Below, one piece after another: positions 17,441-26,222 of a stretch of DNA of 64,000 nucleotides (within the stretch, counting starts at the first letter, position 1; every line of letters begins with the position of its first letter). The translations under genes were made by a program, and so were the position numbers. The notes beneath the pieces were generated by a model that made no database searches, was not told the origin of the DNA, and saw only the letters and a program-made list of their open reading frames with translations. The DNA comes from Paenibacillus lutimineralis (GTDB taxonomy: Bacteria; Bacillota; Bacilli; Paenibacillales; Paenibacillaceae): the NCBI RefSeq assembly GCF_003991425.1, contig NZ_CP034346.1, positions 2,765,501-2,829,500 on the forward strand, read 5' to 3'.

Positions 17441-17471
17441 TTGACTTTAACGTCGCGTTAACCTGTATATT
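17441..17471 (+). promoter_or_regulatory. MerR-type promoter and operator with 19-bp spacer
   Basis: TTGACT (17441-17446) and TATATT (17466-17471) are separated by exactly 19 bases. The spacer contains the perfect inverted repeat TTAACG-TCG-CGTTAA (17447-17461). Overlong 19-bp spacers with a central inverted repeat are the hallmark of promoters that MerR proteins activate by untwisting DNA, so this is probably an autoregulated promoter for the gene at 17495. Confidence 0.82.
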
Positions 17472-17494
17472 TTTACTCGAAAGGAGAGATAGTC

Positions 17495-18490
17495 ATAGAA
17501 CTGCAAACGATCAGTCAAGTGTCAAAGCAATTTTCAATCTCAACCCGTACACTTAGGTATTATGAGCAAATCGGATTGATTACTCCTGCGAAAAAGGAAG
17601 ATTCCGCATACCGAGCATACGATGCTGAAACCATCACACGTCTGCGTCAGATTATCGTTCTGCGTAAACTGCGGATACCGCTCAAACAGATTGCCGAGAT
17701 TTTGCAAAGCGCGGAAGCGCGCGTTGCAATCGAAGCTTTTGAGCGTAATCTTGCGGATATTGAGGACGAAATCACAGCGCTCTCCACCATTCGCAGCGTC
17801 ATCAAAGCCTTTGTCGAATATCTAAATCTCAGAGGTGCGAAATTCTCGCTACCTGACGACGCAAGTTTACTGGAGGTTGTGGATTCATTGACTGTCTCTA
17901 AAATTAACTTCAAGGAGGAAAAGTCAATGGAAGATCTAAACAAGGCAAGTGAAAATTTGAACAAACTGGCGGACAAAGATGTGCGGATTATATATTTGCC
18001 GCCCATGACTGTGGCTGCTGCTTACGCAACGGGAGAGGGCTGCGAAGGTAAAGCGATTGACATGATAACGCAATTTGTAGAAGAAAGCGGATTGCTAAAG
18101 ATCAAACCCGACGCGCGGAGTTTTGGTTTTGACTGCTCTAAGGGGGCAGCAGTAATCGGAGAACCTTCACATGTATATGAGGTATGGGTATCCATTCCCT
18201 ACGACTTAGAAATACCCGCGCCATTAGTAAAACGAACATTTGACGGTGGGTTATATGCCGCACATGTATTGAGGGCGTGGGACTTCGAGGATTGGCGTTT
18301 ATTAAAAGAATGGGTCGACGCAAGCGATAAATATGATAATGACTGGAATTCCCCACGTTGGACATCGCTGGAGACGGTTGCGGGGCAAGGATTTGAAGAA
18401 ACGTTGAATTTTTATAATTTTATACAAAAAGGCGGAAAAATGGAAGATTTACAGCTTGATTTATTGTTTCCGATTAAGGAGAAGGGGTAA
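17495..18490 (+). CDS. MerR-family regulator with effector-binding domain, apparent ATA start
   Basis: About 331 residues. The family N-terminus (ELQTISQVSKQFSISTRTLRYYEQIG) is complete only if translation starts at ATA 17495, seven bases after an AAGGAGAG site. The first ATG/GTG/TTG start is GTG 17519, which would delete the first strand and part of the first helix. The DNA-binding domain is followed by a dimerisation helix (about 80-125) and a GyrI-like effector-binding domain (about 150-320), as in BmrR/TipA-like multidrug sensors. The upstream 19-bp-spacer promoter is its likely target, and the DUF6273-like gene may be co-transcribed. Confidence 0.8.
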   Translation: MELQTISQVSKQFSISTRTLRYYEQIGLITPAKKEDSAYRAYDAETITRLRQIIVLRKLRIPLKQIAEILQSAEARVAIEAFERNLADIEDEITALSTIRSVIKAFVEYLNLRGAKFSLPDDASLLEVVDSLTVSKINFKEEKSMEDLNKASENLNKLADKDVRIIYLPPMTVAAAYATGEGCEGKAIDMITQFVEESGLLKIKPDARSFGFDCSKGAAVIGEPSHVYEVWVSIPYDLEIPAPLVKRTFDGGLYAAHVLRAWDFEDWRLLKEWVDASDKYDNDWNSPRWTSLETVAGQGFEETLNFYNFIQKGGKMEDLQLDLLFPIKEKG

Positions 18491-18544
18491 GAATAAGTTC
18501 GAAGGGTAAGGCAGATTACCTATTACAAAGAAAGAAGTGCTTAA

Positions 18545-19150
18545 ATGGAAGATATAAAAATTGACTCATCCTTATCTTTCGGCGGCTATAATTGGCGTGT
18601 ACTTGATATACAAAACAATAGGGCTTTGATTATCACCGAAGATATTATAGAACAACGCGCTTACCATGATGCTTATAAAGATATAACATGGGCAGACTGC
18701 GCGTTAAGAAAATATCTTAATGGTGAATTTTATGACAAATTCAGCGCAACGGATAAATCAAGAATAATTCCGGTAATAAATAGAAATCCTGACAATCAGT
18801 GGTATGGTTCAAAAGGCGGAGCAGATACGCAAGACAGTGTATTTTTATTAAGCATTGAGGAAGTAGTGTGCAAATATTTCGGTGATAGCAGTTCAAAACT
18901 GCATAACCGAGGAAAAAATCAAAGATATTGGTTTGAAAGAAAAGACGAAAACAACAGCAAGAGAAAATCAAAATTTGAGGGTTATGGATGGTGGTGGTGG
19001 CTTCGGTCGCCCGGCCGCGTTAGTGTAAAAGCCGTGTATATCCACGGTGACGGTAATATAGGTATCCAAGGCAACAATATATTGAAAGGCAACATCAGCG
19101 ATGGCGAATGTAAAGGCGGCGTTCGTCCCTCTTTGTGGTTGAAGCTGTAA
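18545..19150 (+). CDS. DUF6273-like protein
   Basis: A 201-residue protein of unknown function. The C-terminus has the pattern WWWWLRSPG followed by GGVRPSLWLKL, the signature of Firmicute DUF6273 proteins, whose fold is thought to resemble formylglycine-generating-enzyme/C-type-lectin domains. No signal peptide is present. It starts 54 bases after the MerR gene and probably shares its transcript. Base composition (more AT-rich) and style differ from the genes on both sides, suggesting joint transfer with the MerR gene. A ligand-binding or target-recognition role is possible but not shown. Confidence 0.6.
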   Translation: MEDIKIDSSLSFGGYNWRVLDIQNNRALIITEDIIEQRAYHDAYKDITWADCALRKYLNGEFYDKFSATDKSRIIPVINRNPDNQWYGSKGGADTQDSVFLLSIEEVVCKYFGDSSSKLHNRGKNQRYWFERKDENNSKRKSKFEGYGWWWWLRSPGRVSVKAVYIHGDGNIGIQGNNILKGNISDGECKGGVRPSLWLKL

Positions 19151-19717
19151 TTTGAATCATTCTAATAAGCAAAACCAATAAGCAAACCACCAAGCAAGAC
19201 TAAATACGGCACAACGCCGTGATTAACCGGATTAGATACGCTCCCCCATAGGACAAGGCTATTATGGCTTCGTCCTATTTTTATGCTCGAATGGTGCTAT
19301 ATATTGGGTAGAGCTAGTGGTTGATTCATACTGGGGCAACGTACACTACATAAGTGCTAATATGCAACTATTTTGGTCCTTCATAACCTCAATAGAGCAG
19401 ATAGCTGTAAATATACAACTATTCGGACGAATTCTCTTTCTATCAGGGTTTTAGTAATGAAATAGTTGTATGTGCGCAGCTACTTCCTGAGTTAATTACA
19501 AATTATCCGGAATAAGTGCATTTCTGCATTAATTTAAACAAGGATGATTGGTATCTCCCACAATGTTACTCCATCGTCTGTGTAACCCCATTCAGAGATT
19601 GATAATGCATGAATCATCATGAATCCGGTATACATAGTATCTCATACCTGTTCATCCATGTTACAATATATGGAATCGAACAAGAAGACTCGTGATCGTG
19701 AATAAAGGAGGAACCTT
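19151..19717. other. 567-base gap with repeat-like sequence
   Basis: No gene was recognised. An 11-base inverted repeat, ATACAACTATT (19413-19423) and AATAGTTGTAT (19461-19471), is separated by 37 bases, and a related GCAACTATTTT occurs about 50 bases before it. The arrangement resembles short dispersed intergenic repeats or a degenerate miniature element. A strong AAAGGAGGAACC ribosome site for the next gene closes the gap. Confidence 0.4.
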
Positions 19718-20266
19718 ATGCTAGAGACGAGATTGATTCAACTCTTAAGTGAGGAAGAACAGATCATCAAAGATCTGAAGCTAATACGGCAGCTGGATTT
19801 ACCTCAGAGCTATATCGCAGCCGGATACATTCGGAATTATGTCTGGGATCGTCTGCATGGATACGGAAACCGTGGAACATACAGTGACATCGATGTGATC
19901 TATTATGATCCACAGGATGTATCTGAAGAACGGGATCGGCTGTTAGAAGATGAACTGAAGCGTAGCACTGGCAATGATAAATGGTCGGTGAAGAACCAGG
20001 CTAGAATGCATATTCGTAATGGTGAAAGTCCTTATCACTCTACGCTGGATGCAGTAAAGCGCTGGCCTGAGACGGCCACTGCTGTTGGAGCCATGCTTGA
20101 CGAGACGGATCAACTTATGATTTGTGCCCCACATGGATTGGAAGATCTGTTCAAGATGGTGGTCAGAAGAAGCCCGTTCTTTGCGGATCAGGCTTATTAT
20201 CTGGAACGGGTCGGGAAGAAAGAGTGGGATAGATTGTGGCCGTTGTTGATCATTATGAAGGATTAG
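19718..20266 (+). CDS. Nucleotidyltransferase family protein (PF06042/DUF925 type)
   Basis: A 182-residue protein with the pattern IAAGYIRNYVWDRL followed by YSDIDVIYYD, the minimal nucleotidyltransferase core (Gly-rich helix, then DxD metal ligands). It continues with the C-terminal features of the DUF925 family. Its substrate is unknown; the family belongs to the same superfamily as CCA-adding and aminoglycoside-modifying enzymes. The start follows AAAGGAGGAACC. It begins a run of small enzyme genes to about 26 kb and is followed 38 bases later by a GNAT gene. Confidence 0.8.
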   Translation: MLETRLIQLLSEEEQIIKDLKLIRQLDLPQSYIAAGYIRNYVWDRLHGYGNRGTYSDIDVIYYDPQDVSEERDRLLEDELKRSTGNDKWSVKNQARMHIRNGESPYHSTLDAVKRWPETATAVGAMLDETDQLMICAPHGLEDLFKMVVRRSPFFADQAYYLERVGKKEWDRLWPLLIIMKD

Positions 20267-20304
20267 TGTGAGTGTGCGTACACAATATTTAGGGGAGGAT
20301 CCGA

Positions 20305-20880
20305 ATGAAGTATTTTAGAAAAATAGAAGGCCCCCGTATTTATTTGTCTCCAATAAATGCTGAGGATGTAGAGACCTACACAAAATGGATTAATAACATG
20401 CCGCTGTCTTTAGGATTGGGGTCAGCTTCTCAATCCTATAGCTTGCTCCGGGAAAAGAATGTGCTTGAGAATCTGGCGAAAGAGAACCACAATTATGCGA
20501 TTGTGCTGCAGGAGACGGATGAATTACTGGGGAATTGCAGCCTTTTTGCAATCAATGAAGTGCATCGAACTGCAGAGTTGGGTATTTTTATCGGGGAAGA
20601 GACGGCCAGAAATAAAGGTTACGGTACAGAGGCGATTCAGTTGTTAACCGAATATGGATTTAAAATATTGAATCTCAACAATATCATGCTTAAATTGTAC
20701 GAATTCAATCACTCTGCCTACAAATGTTACGACAAGGCTGGATTTCGCGAGTTCGGGAGAAGAAGCAGAGCATGCCATTTAAATGGTGCTTTTTATGATG
20801 ATATCTACATGGAAATGGTTCCCAAGGATATGACGACAAGTTTCTTGAACAGTATTCTTCCTAAGAAAAATATGAATTAA
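20305..20880 (+). CDS. GNAT N-acetyltransferase (RimJ/RimL type)
   Basis: A 191-residue acetyltransferase with an N-terminal substrate region and the acetyl-CoA-binding motif ARNKGYGTEAIQLL near residue 98, then the NNIMLKLYEFNHSAYKCYDKAGF segment split across the conserved beta-bulge. Family members acetylate ribosomal protein N-termini, antibiotics or small amines; the substrate here is unknown. The start follows GGGGAGGATC. Its stop overlaps the first possible ATG of the hydrolase gene, so the two are probably co-transcribed. Confidence 0.85.
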   Translation: MKYFRKIEGPRIYLSPINAEDVETYTKWINNMPLSLGLGSASQSYSLLREKNVLENLAKENHNYAIVLQETDELLGNCSLFAINEVHRTAELGIFIGEETARNKGYGTEAIQLLTEYGFKILNLNNIMLKLYEFNHSAYKCYDKAGFREFGRRSRACHLNGAFYDDIYMEMVPKDMTTSFLNSILPKKNMN

Positions 20881-20894
20881 TGGAGCGAGCCAAT

Positions 20895-21776
20895 ATGCGC
20901 CGATACAAATCTGAAGCAGGTCGTCAACTCATCTATCATTCTTATGAGAGGCTGCTAGAAGACTGGAACGTCGAATATGTGGAGCAAGATATCATGACTA
21001 CTTACGGAAGCACCCATGTGGTGACCGCCGGTGCGCAGGAGAATCCGCCGCTATTATTGCTTCATGGAACTGCAGACAATACAGCGATGATGTGGATATA
21101 CAATATCCAGCGTCTATCTGAGCGCTTCTTCGTCATAGCGGTTGATGCCATAGGGGGTTCCGGGAAGAGCGAGCCTAATGTCGATTATTATGTAAAATTC
21201 GATCAAACCGTCTGGTTGGATGAAGTACTAAATGGACTTGGTATCGAAAGGATATATGTGGCTGGGGTCTCTTACGGAGCGTATTTAGCCTATCATTATG
21301 CCATTATGAGACCGGAGAAGGTCATCAAGATCATATGCATGTCTGGTGGAATCGCAGCTAGCCAAGCTGAAGTGATGGGCAAGATGATGAAAGCCTTCCT
21401 GCCTGAGGCGCTGTTTCCAAGTGAGGGGAGCTGCAAAAGACTGTTAAGGAAGCTGTCCGGTCCCAATTATACAGTGTTTGAGAACAATGCGGAATTGATG
21501 AAGCATTGGTATTACTTGCTTAAATATTTCAATAATAAGTCTATGGCGCAGCACAAGCTGACGATATTTAACGATGAGCAAATCTCCAGTATTCGGGACA
21601 AATCGCACTTCTTAATCGGTGATCAGGATATGCTTAGCAATTATCCCAAATCGATTCAGAGACTAGAAGCTCACGGTTTGAATTATCGAATCGTTAATCA
21701 TGCCGGGCATGCTATTAACCATGAGCAGGCAGAAGAGATAGACTCGGAAATCATTCGGTACTTTATTGGTTCGTAA
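20895..21776 (+). CDS. Alpha/beta hydrolase
   Basis: About 293 residues. ATG 20895 is preferred after GGAGCGAG; ATG 20880 overlaps the previous stop and has no ribosome site. The fold is shown by the oxyanion-hole motif LLLHGTADN, the nucleophile elbow GVSYGAYLAYHY (catalytic Ser), an acid in IGDQDML and the catalytic His in NHAGHAINH. It is probably an esterase or lactonase acting on a small molecule in the cytoplasm; no signal peptide is present. The stop overlaps the upstream edge of the next frame. Confidence 0.85.
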   Translation: MRRYKSEAGRQLIYHSYERLLEDWNVEYVEQDIMTTYGSTHVVTAGAQENPPLLLLHGTADNTAMMWIYNIQRLSERFFVIAVDAIGGSGKSEPNVDYYVKFDQTVWLDEVLNGLGIERIYVAGVSYGAYLAYHYAIMRPEKVIKIICMSGGIAASQAEVMGKMMKAFLPEALFPSEGSCKRLLRKLSGPNYTVFENNAELMKHWYYLLKYFNNKSMAQHKLTIFNDEQISSIRDKSHFLIGDQDMLSNYPKSIQRLEAHGLNYRIVNHAGHAINHEQAEEIDSEIIRYFIGS

Positions 21777-21808
21777 TGTTGATAGGTAGGCAAGGGAGGA
21801 TCTGTCCG

Positions 21809-22600
21809 ATGGACATGAAGCAGGAGGAATTGCTCCAGCAAATCGTTGAGCTTTTCCTGGAGGAAGCAGAGAGCAATCTAGTTGGTGTATATTTGCACGG
21901 ATCTATGGCGATGGGATGCTTCAATCCGAACAAGAGCGATCTGGATCTTCTGGTGGTACTCCGCAGACCCGAGTCTGCAGAATGCTACCGCAGAATAGCT
22001 AAGCGACTGATCGAGATTGAATCTATTTTGCCTCAGGGTGCCGCAGGAATTGAACTCAGTGTAATATTGGAAATCTGTTTATCCAACTTTATTTATCCAA
22101 CACCGTTTGAATTGCATTATTCAGCAGCTCACAGGGACAGATATCGATCGGATCATGGTTATTTGTGCGGTGGCTTTGAAGATCCGGATCTAGCGGCTCA
22201 TATCATGATCACTTATTACAGGGGAATTACATTATACGGTCAACCGGTCAAAGAAGTCTTTGAACCAATAGATAGCAGATATTATGTCCAGTCGATACTA
22301 GGGGATGTTGAGGACGCGACGGAGGGCATCATAGAGAATCCGGTATATTTTACGCTGAATTTATGCCGGGTTCTGCTGTTCTTGAAGGAGGGGAGGATCT
22401 CCTCCAAACAGGAAGGCGGGGAATGGGGAGCTCAAGCGCTGCCGGTACAATACAAAGATTTGATCTGGAAATGCCTTACGGAATATAAAGGTACAGTTGA
22501 CTCGGAGTTAAAGCATGATCCTGGGCTGTTGACTGAATTTGCCGGGTTCATGAAAAGGGAGATTATAAAGGCAGGCGAAGCAGAGCAATTTGACCAATGA
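21809..22600 (+). CDS. Aminoglycoside adenylyltransferase-like protein (AadA/ANT family)
   Basis: A 263-residue protein. ATG 21809 is chosen nine bases after GGGAGG. The nucleotidyltransferase signature YLHGSMAMGCFNPNKSDLDL (GS followed by DxD) is followed by a helical C-terminal domain like that of AadA/ANT(9) enzymes. Those enzymes transfer AMP to streptomycin or spectinomycin, but many chromosomal homologues have no proven resistance role. It sits in a cluster of other antibiotic-modifying-like genes and directly precedes a RidA-family gene. Confidence 0.82.
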   Translation: MDMKQEELLQQIVELFLEEAESNLVGVYLHGSMAMGCFNPNKSDLDLLVVLRRPESAECYRRIAKRLIEIESILPQGAAGIELSVILEICLSNFIYPTPFELHYSAAHRDRYRSDHGYLCGGFEDPDLAAHIMITYYRGITLYGQPVKEVFEPIDSRYYVQSILGDVEDATEGIIENPVYFTLNLCRVLLFLKEGRISSKQEGGEWGAQALPVQYKDLIWKCLTEYKGTVDSELKHDPGLLTEFAGFMKREIIKAGEAEQFDQ

Positions 22601-22615
22601 TTGCGAGGGATTTGT

Positions 22616-23065
22616 ATGGGAGCTGTAGATGCTAGGTTACATGAATTGGGAATTATACTGCCGGAAGCAAGTGGTCCTGCAGCTAAATACGCCAACTACG
22701 TTATCGTAAATGGGCTTATGTTCGTGTCCGGCAAGGGTCCCGGTTCGAGCCCAAAAGGTAAGCTGGGCAGTGATTTCACTACGGAAGAAGGTTATCGTTA
22801 TGCCCAAGAGGCCGGAATTGAGGTATTAGCTGTGTTAAAAGAGGCGTTAGGCAGCCTGGACCGGGTGAAAAGGGTAGTGAAGGTGCAGGGCTTCGTCAAT
22901 GCGGAGCCGACCTTCGAAGAGCATCATAAGGTGCTCAACGGATTTTCCGATCTAATGTATGAATTGTTTGAAGTGCGAGGACAGCATGCCAGATCCGTGT
23001 TTGGGGCGGTATCGGTTAGAGATAATCTGCCTATTATTGTGGACTCTATTTTTGAAGTGGAATAG
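22616..23065 (+). CDS. RidA family protein
   Basis: A 149-residue protein. ATG 22616 follows GAGGGA; TTG 22601 is also in frame. It has the YjgF/RidA trimer fold, with NGLMFVSGKGPGS near the N-terminus and RSVFGAVSVRDNLPI at the C-terminus. The Arg that binds the enamine carboxylate in RidA proper corresponds to the RSVFGAVS region. It belongs to the longer YjgH/endoribonuclease-like branch, for which deaminase or chaperone roles are suggested. The function here is unassigned. Confidence 0.85.
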   Translation: MGAVDARLHELGIILPEASGPAAKYANYVIVNGLMFVSGKGPGSSPKGKLGSDFTTEEGYRYAQEAGIEVLAVLKEALGSLDRVKRVVKVQGFVNAEPTFEEHHKVLNGFSDLMYELFEVRGQHARSVFGAVSVRDNLPIIVDSIFEVE

Positions 23066-23146
23066 TTACTTATATTCGTTCTATTCCTCGATTTATCGAT
23101 AGATTTAGTTGAAAATGGATATATCGACTATATGAGGAGTGAAGGA

Positions 23147-24124
23147 ATGAACTTTACAGTTCGAGAAATGCAAACCCCAGACGATTATACCGAGGTTGCT
23201 GATTTGTTGAATTATGAATTGTCTGAGGAGACCCATGCGGACCATTTGGCCTTGGAGGATTCGAAGATCCCTGCAGTTGGTACCTTGGGGAAGAATGAAT
23301 CAGGACTGCTGACTGGCCATGATCGTATGCGGATCGTTGCTGTGAATGAAGATGAAGCCATCATTGGATACGGTATATCCTGGAGAGCTCCATGGACAGC
23401 AGCCGGAGAGCTGAATCATTGGCTCATTGTGAATCCGCACTATAGGAATCAAGGGATTGGCGCAGCATTGTACAATACGCTGGAACAGTGGGCTAACGGT
23501 ATTGGCGCCAGCAAGCTGAATTATGAGGTACACGATGATCAGGACAGCTCTATAGCTTTTTCTAGAGAGCATGGTTATGAACAGGAGAGACATAATTTCG
23601 AATCTGTCCTGGAACTGAACTCATTTGACAGGAGCATGTTCGAATATATCAATCTCCGTTATCCAATTTTACCTCTTACAGAAATCGATGATCCTGACCG
23701 GGAACAAAGGCTGTACGAGCTGTATAAAGAGACTACACAGGATATACCTGGCATCAGCGGAGATTATTTTGATTTTCACGAATGGAGAAAGTGGACCCTG
23801 GAATTACCGGAGTCTAAGCCAGAAAATATACTGGTGGCTCTGGATGGGAATAAATTCATCGGAGTCACTCATCTGCTGCATTTTGAGACTGCGAACAGCA
23901 TGTATAACGAGTATACAGGTGTTCGGCGAGATTACCGTGGCCAAAGGATCGGGTTATCGCTTAAACTAAAAGCGATAGAGCTTGCGGTGAGTAAGAAAAT
24001 AGAATATATGCGCACCAATAACGATTCATTGAATGCTCCTATGCTAACGATCAATCGCGACCGTCTTAAATTCGAGGCCGTACCGGGTCGTTATAAAATG
24101 GTTAAGTTTCTGCAGCAGGTATAA
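23147..24124 (+). CDS. Tandem GNAT acetyltransferase
   Basis: A 325-residue protein. ATG 23147 is chosen after AGGAGTGAAGGA; ATG 23132 lacks a site. It contains two GNAT domains: the first (about 1-155) has NPHYRNQGIGAALYNTLE; the second (about 180-320) has the degenerate motif RRDYRGQRIGLSLKLKAI. Tandem GNAT proteins include mycothiol synthase-like enzymes, often acting on small molecules, with one domain catalytically silent. The substrate is unknown. It stands alone, followed by a terminator. Confidence 0.85.
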   Translation: MNFTVREMQTPDDYTEVADLLNYELSEETHADHLALEDSKIPAVGTLGKNESGLLTGHDRMRIVAVNEDEAIIGYGISWRAPWTAAGELNHWLIVNPHYRNQGIGAALYNTLEQWANGIGASKLNYEVHDDQDSSIAFSREHGYEQERHNFESVLELNSFDRSMFEYINLRYPILPLTEIDDPDREQRLYELYKETTQDIPGISGDYFDFHEWRKWTLELPESKPENILVALDGNKFIGVTHLLHFETANSMYNEYTGVRRDYRGQRIGLSLKLKAIELAVSKKIEYMRTNNDSLNAPMLTINRDRLKFEAVPGRYKMVKFLQQV

Positions 24125-24166
24125 TGATATTTTGGTGGAAATGATATACGAATGGAATTTGATTAG

Positions 24167-24188
24167 GCCTGCATCCGCAGGCTTTTTT
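24167..24188 (+). terminator. Terminator after the tandem GNAT gene
   Basis: GCCTGC (24167-24172), loop ATCC, GCAGGC (24177-24182), then six T residues. Confidence 0.85.
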
Positions 24189-24273
24189 AATCCTTATCTA
24201 GGCTTGTTGTTGTGTAAGGAATCAAGTAGAATGCACCTTATATAAAGTTATGTTGCTTAAGGAGTGGGACTAT

Positions 24274-24885
24274 ATGAAAACTCATATTTACATTGTCAGA
24301 CATGGACAGACGGAATGGAATGTGATGCACCGGATGCAGGGACACCGGGATTCGCCTTTAACGGAATTAGGTGTTCAGCAGGCCAAATGGCTTGGTGAGG
24401 CGCTACAGAACGAGCCTATCGACGTTATCTATGCTAGTTCAAGTCCAAGAGCACTTAGAACGGCAGAACTAATCAGAGCGGATAGAAAGATTGATATTTT
24501 CGAGACGGATGAATTCAAAGAGATTAATCTCGGGGCCTGGGAAGGAATGACCCAGGAGGAGATCGAGGTCGTATACCCGGATCAGATGGAATATTTCTGG
24601 AAGGATCCAGGGAAATTTGGCGTGGTCGGAAGTGAGACTTATCAGGAGGTATTTAACCGTGCTCATAAGAAGCTTACGGAAATTGTGCACGAGCATGAAG
24701 GCAAGTCCATTCTAATCGCAACGCATACCGTTGTAGTTAAGCTGTTGATGGCCTACTTCGAGGAGCGTCAACTTCAGAATTTATGGGACCTTCCTTACAT
24801 CCATCCTGCATGTCTCTGTAAAGTCTCTTTCGAAGGGAATGCGTGGGAGATTCTACTACACGGTGACATAAGCCATTATAAATAA
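24274..24885 (+). CDS. Histidine phosphatase family protein (phosphoglycerate mutase-like)
   Basis: A 203-residue enzyme. ATG 24274 follows TAAGGAG. The catalytic motif VRHGQTEWN lies near the start; the second histidine is in ATHTVVVKLL, and a Glu of the active site is in EINLGAWEGMT. These features place it in the cofactor-independent histidine phosphatase superfamily (PhoE/CobC-like). It removes phosphate from a small phosphoester; the natural substrate cannot be predicted. It is followed 116 bases later by an unrelated cyclase-family gene. Confidence 0.88.
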   Translation: MKTHIYIVRHGQTEWNVMHRMQGHRDSPLTELGVQQAKWLGEALQNEPIDVIYASSSPRALRTAELIRADRKIDIFETDEFKEINLGAWEGMTQEEIEVVYPDQMEYFWKDPGKFGVVGSETYQEVFNRAHKKLTEIVHEHEGKSILIATHTVVVKLLMAYFEERQLQNLWDLPYIHPACLCKVSFEGNAWEILLHGDISHYK

Positions 24886-25001
24886 ACTGTTCTCGCACCG
24901 CGATTGAGAAGTCAGAGACAGCGAGGAACAGGAACATACAGGAGATATAGTGGAGCGTAGAAATAATAACATTCATTAGGGTCTTAGAAGGGGGATTGTA
25001 A

Positions 25002-25631
25002 ATGCTCATTGATCTGACTCATTTAATACAGAACGGTCTGCCTGTATATCCCGGGGATCAGGAGACATCACTGCAGCAATCAAAATATATTAGGCAGGAT
25101 TATTATAACAATCACCAGCTGGATATCAACATGCATGCAGGCACCCATATTGATGGTCCTATGCATCTATTGGATATTCAACGTTATTTAAGTGAGTTCC
25201 CGTTGGAATATTTTATCGGTAAAGCTTGTCTGCTAGATGTCACAGGACAAGAGATTATCGATTATGAGGAGAAGTATGAGTCGTTAATTGAGCCTCAGCA
25301 GATTGTGGTCCTCTATACGGGCCATAGTAAATTCTATGGTCAAGAGGAGTATTTTACGAAATATCCAATTTTAACTAAAAGATTTGCCGAGATACTAGTG
25401 CGTAAACAGGTCAAAATGATTGGGCTGGATACACCGTCTCCCGATAAGTATCCATTCGAGGTACATAAATTGCTGTTTCAACATAATATCTTAATCCTAG
25501 AAAATTTAACAAACGTAGAGCGGCTGTTAAATGTAAGCCGTTTTGAGATTATCGCATTGCCAATGCTTATTCAGGCCGATTCAGCGATAGCACGAGTTGT
25601 TGCCCGAATAGATGAAGAGGCACGGACATAG
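25002..25631 (+). CDS. Cyclase family protein (kynurenine formamidase-like)
   Basis: A 209-residue enzyme with the metal-binding signature HAGTHIDGPMHLL (HxGTHxDxPxH) near residue 45 and a late His/Glu region, as in bacterial kynurenine formamidase and the wider cyclase family (PF04199). These metal-dependent hydrolases open or close small amide or ester bonds. No tryptophan-degradation genes flank it, so the true substrate is uncertain. The start follows a GGGGG run. Its stop is 15 bases before the following GNAT gene, suggesting co-transcription. Confidence 0.85.
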   Translation: MLIDLTHLIQNGLPVYPGDQETSLQQSKYIRQDYYNNHQLDINMHAGTHIDGPMHLLDIQRYLSEFPLEYFIGKACLLDVTGQEIIDYEEKYESLIEPQQIVVLYTGHSKFYGQEEYFTKYPILTKRFAEILVRKQVKMIGLDTPSPDKYPFEVHKLLFQHNILILENLTNVERLLNVSRFEIIALPMLIQADSAIARVVARIDEEART

Positions 25632-25646
25632 AGGAGGATGCTGCAG

Positions 25647-26162
25647 ATGAGTTATACTTTTAAAGAAATGACCAAGGAGGCGGCCGTAATCATATCCCAA
25701 TGGGAATATCCGTCTCCCTATAACTTTTATAATATGGACCCTGATGAAGAAGGGTTGGCTGAACTGATGAACGGTGATTATTTCTGCGTGACAGACGGAA
25801 CCGGTCATATCGCTGGATTCTTCTGCTTCGGACTTTCTGCCAGAGTACCCGGCGGTTATGCGGCCGGCTTCTATACAGATGAACAGCGTCTGGACATCGG
25901 CCTTGGGATGAATCCTGCTCTCACAGGTCAAGGACTCGGAAGTGAGTTCGTCCAAGAAGGTCTGAAGTGGTTACAGAGGCAGCACGGGCAGAGTACGTTC
26001 AGATTGGTAGTGGCCAGCTTCAATGAGCGAGCCAGACGGGTCTATGCTGAGAACGGCTTTGTTCCGAGAGGAACGGTATTTTCCAAGATTAATGGAGAAG
26101 AAGTTGAATTTTTGTATATGGAAGCTGATTTATCAAGATTCGATGTCGAGTCTGCTTTCTGA
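25647..26162 (+). CDS. GNAT N-acetyltransferase
   Basis: A 171-residue acetyltransferase. ATG 25647 is preferred, nine bases after GAGGAGG. The acetyl-CoA motif LTGQGLGSEFVQEGL is at about residue 94, followed by VASFNERARRVYAENGF, the conserved C-terminal segment. The N-terminal half has aromatic residues (YPSPYNFYNM) typical of the small-molecule-acetylating YkkB/PhnO-like branch. The substrate is unknown. It is 60 bases before the TetM-like gene and follows the cyclase gene closely, so they may share a transcript. Confidence 0.85.
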   Translation: MSYTFKEMTKEAAVIISQWEYPSPYNFYNMDPDEEGLAELMNGDYFCVTDGTGHIAGFFCFGLSARVPGGYAAGFYTDEQRLDIGLGMNPALTGQGLGSEFVQEGLKWLQRQHGQSTFRLVVASFNERARRVYAENGFVPRGTVFSKINGEEVEFLYMEADLSRFDVESAF

Positions 26163-26222
26163 TTCACTTCGTGATCAAAGCGGACGATTTGCAAATGGGA
26201 AGTGGTAGGTTTGATTAGGACG

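Noticed and set aside
17362..17556. 64-residue open frame before the MerR gene
   Set aside because: It crosses the clear MerR-type promoter and ribosome site in another frame, and its residues show no family pattern.
18545..19150. Diversity-generating retroelement target
   Set aside because: The C-terminal fold is suggestive, but no reverse transcriptase, template repeat or accessory gene was found nearby.
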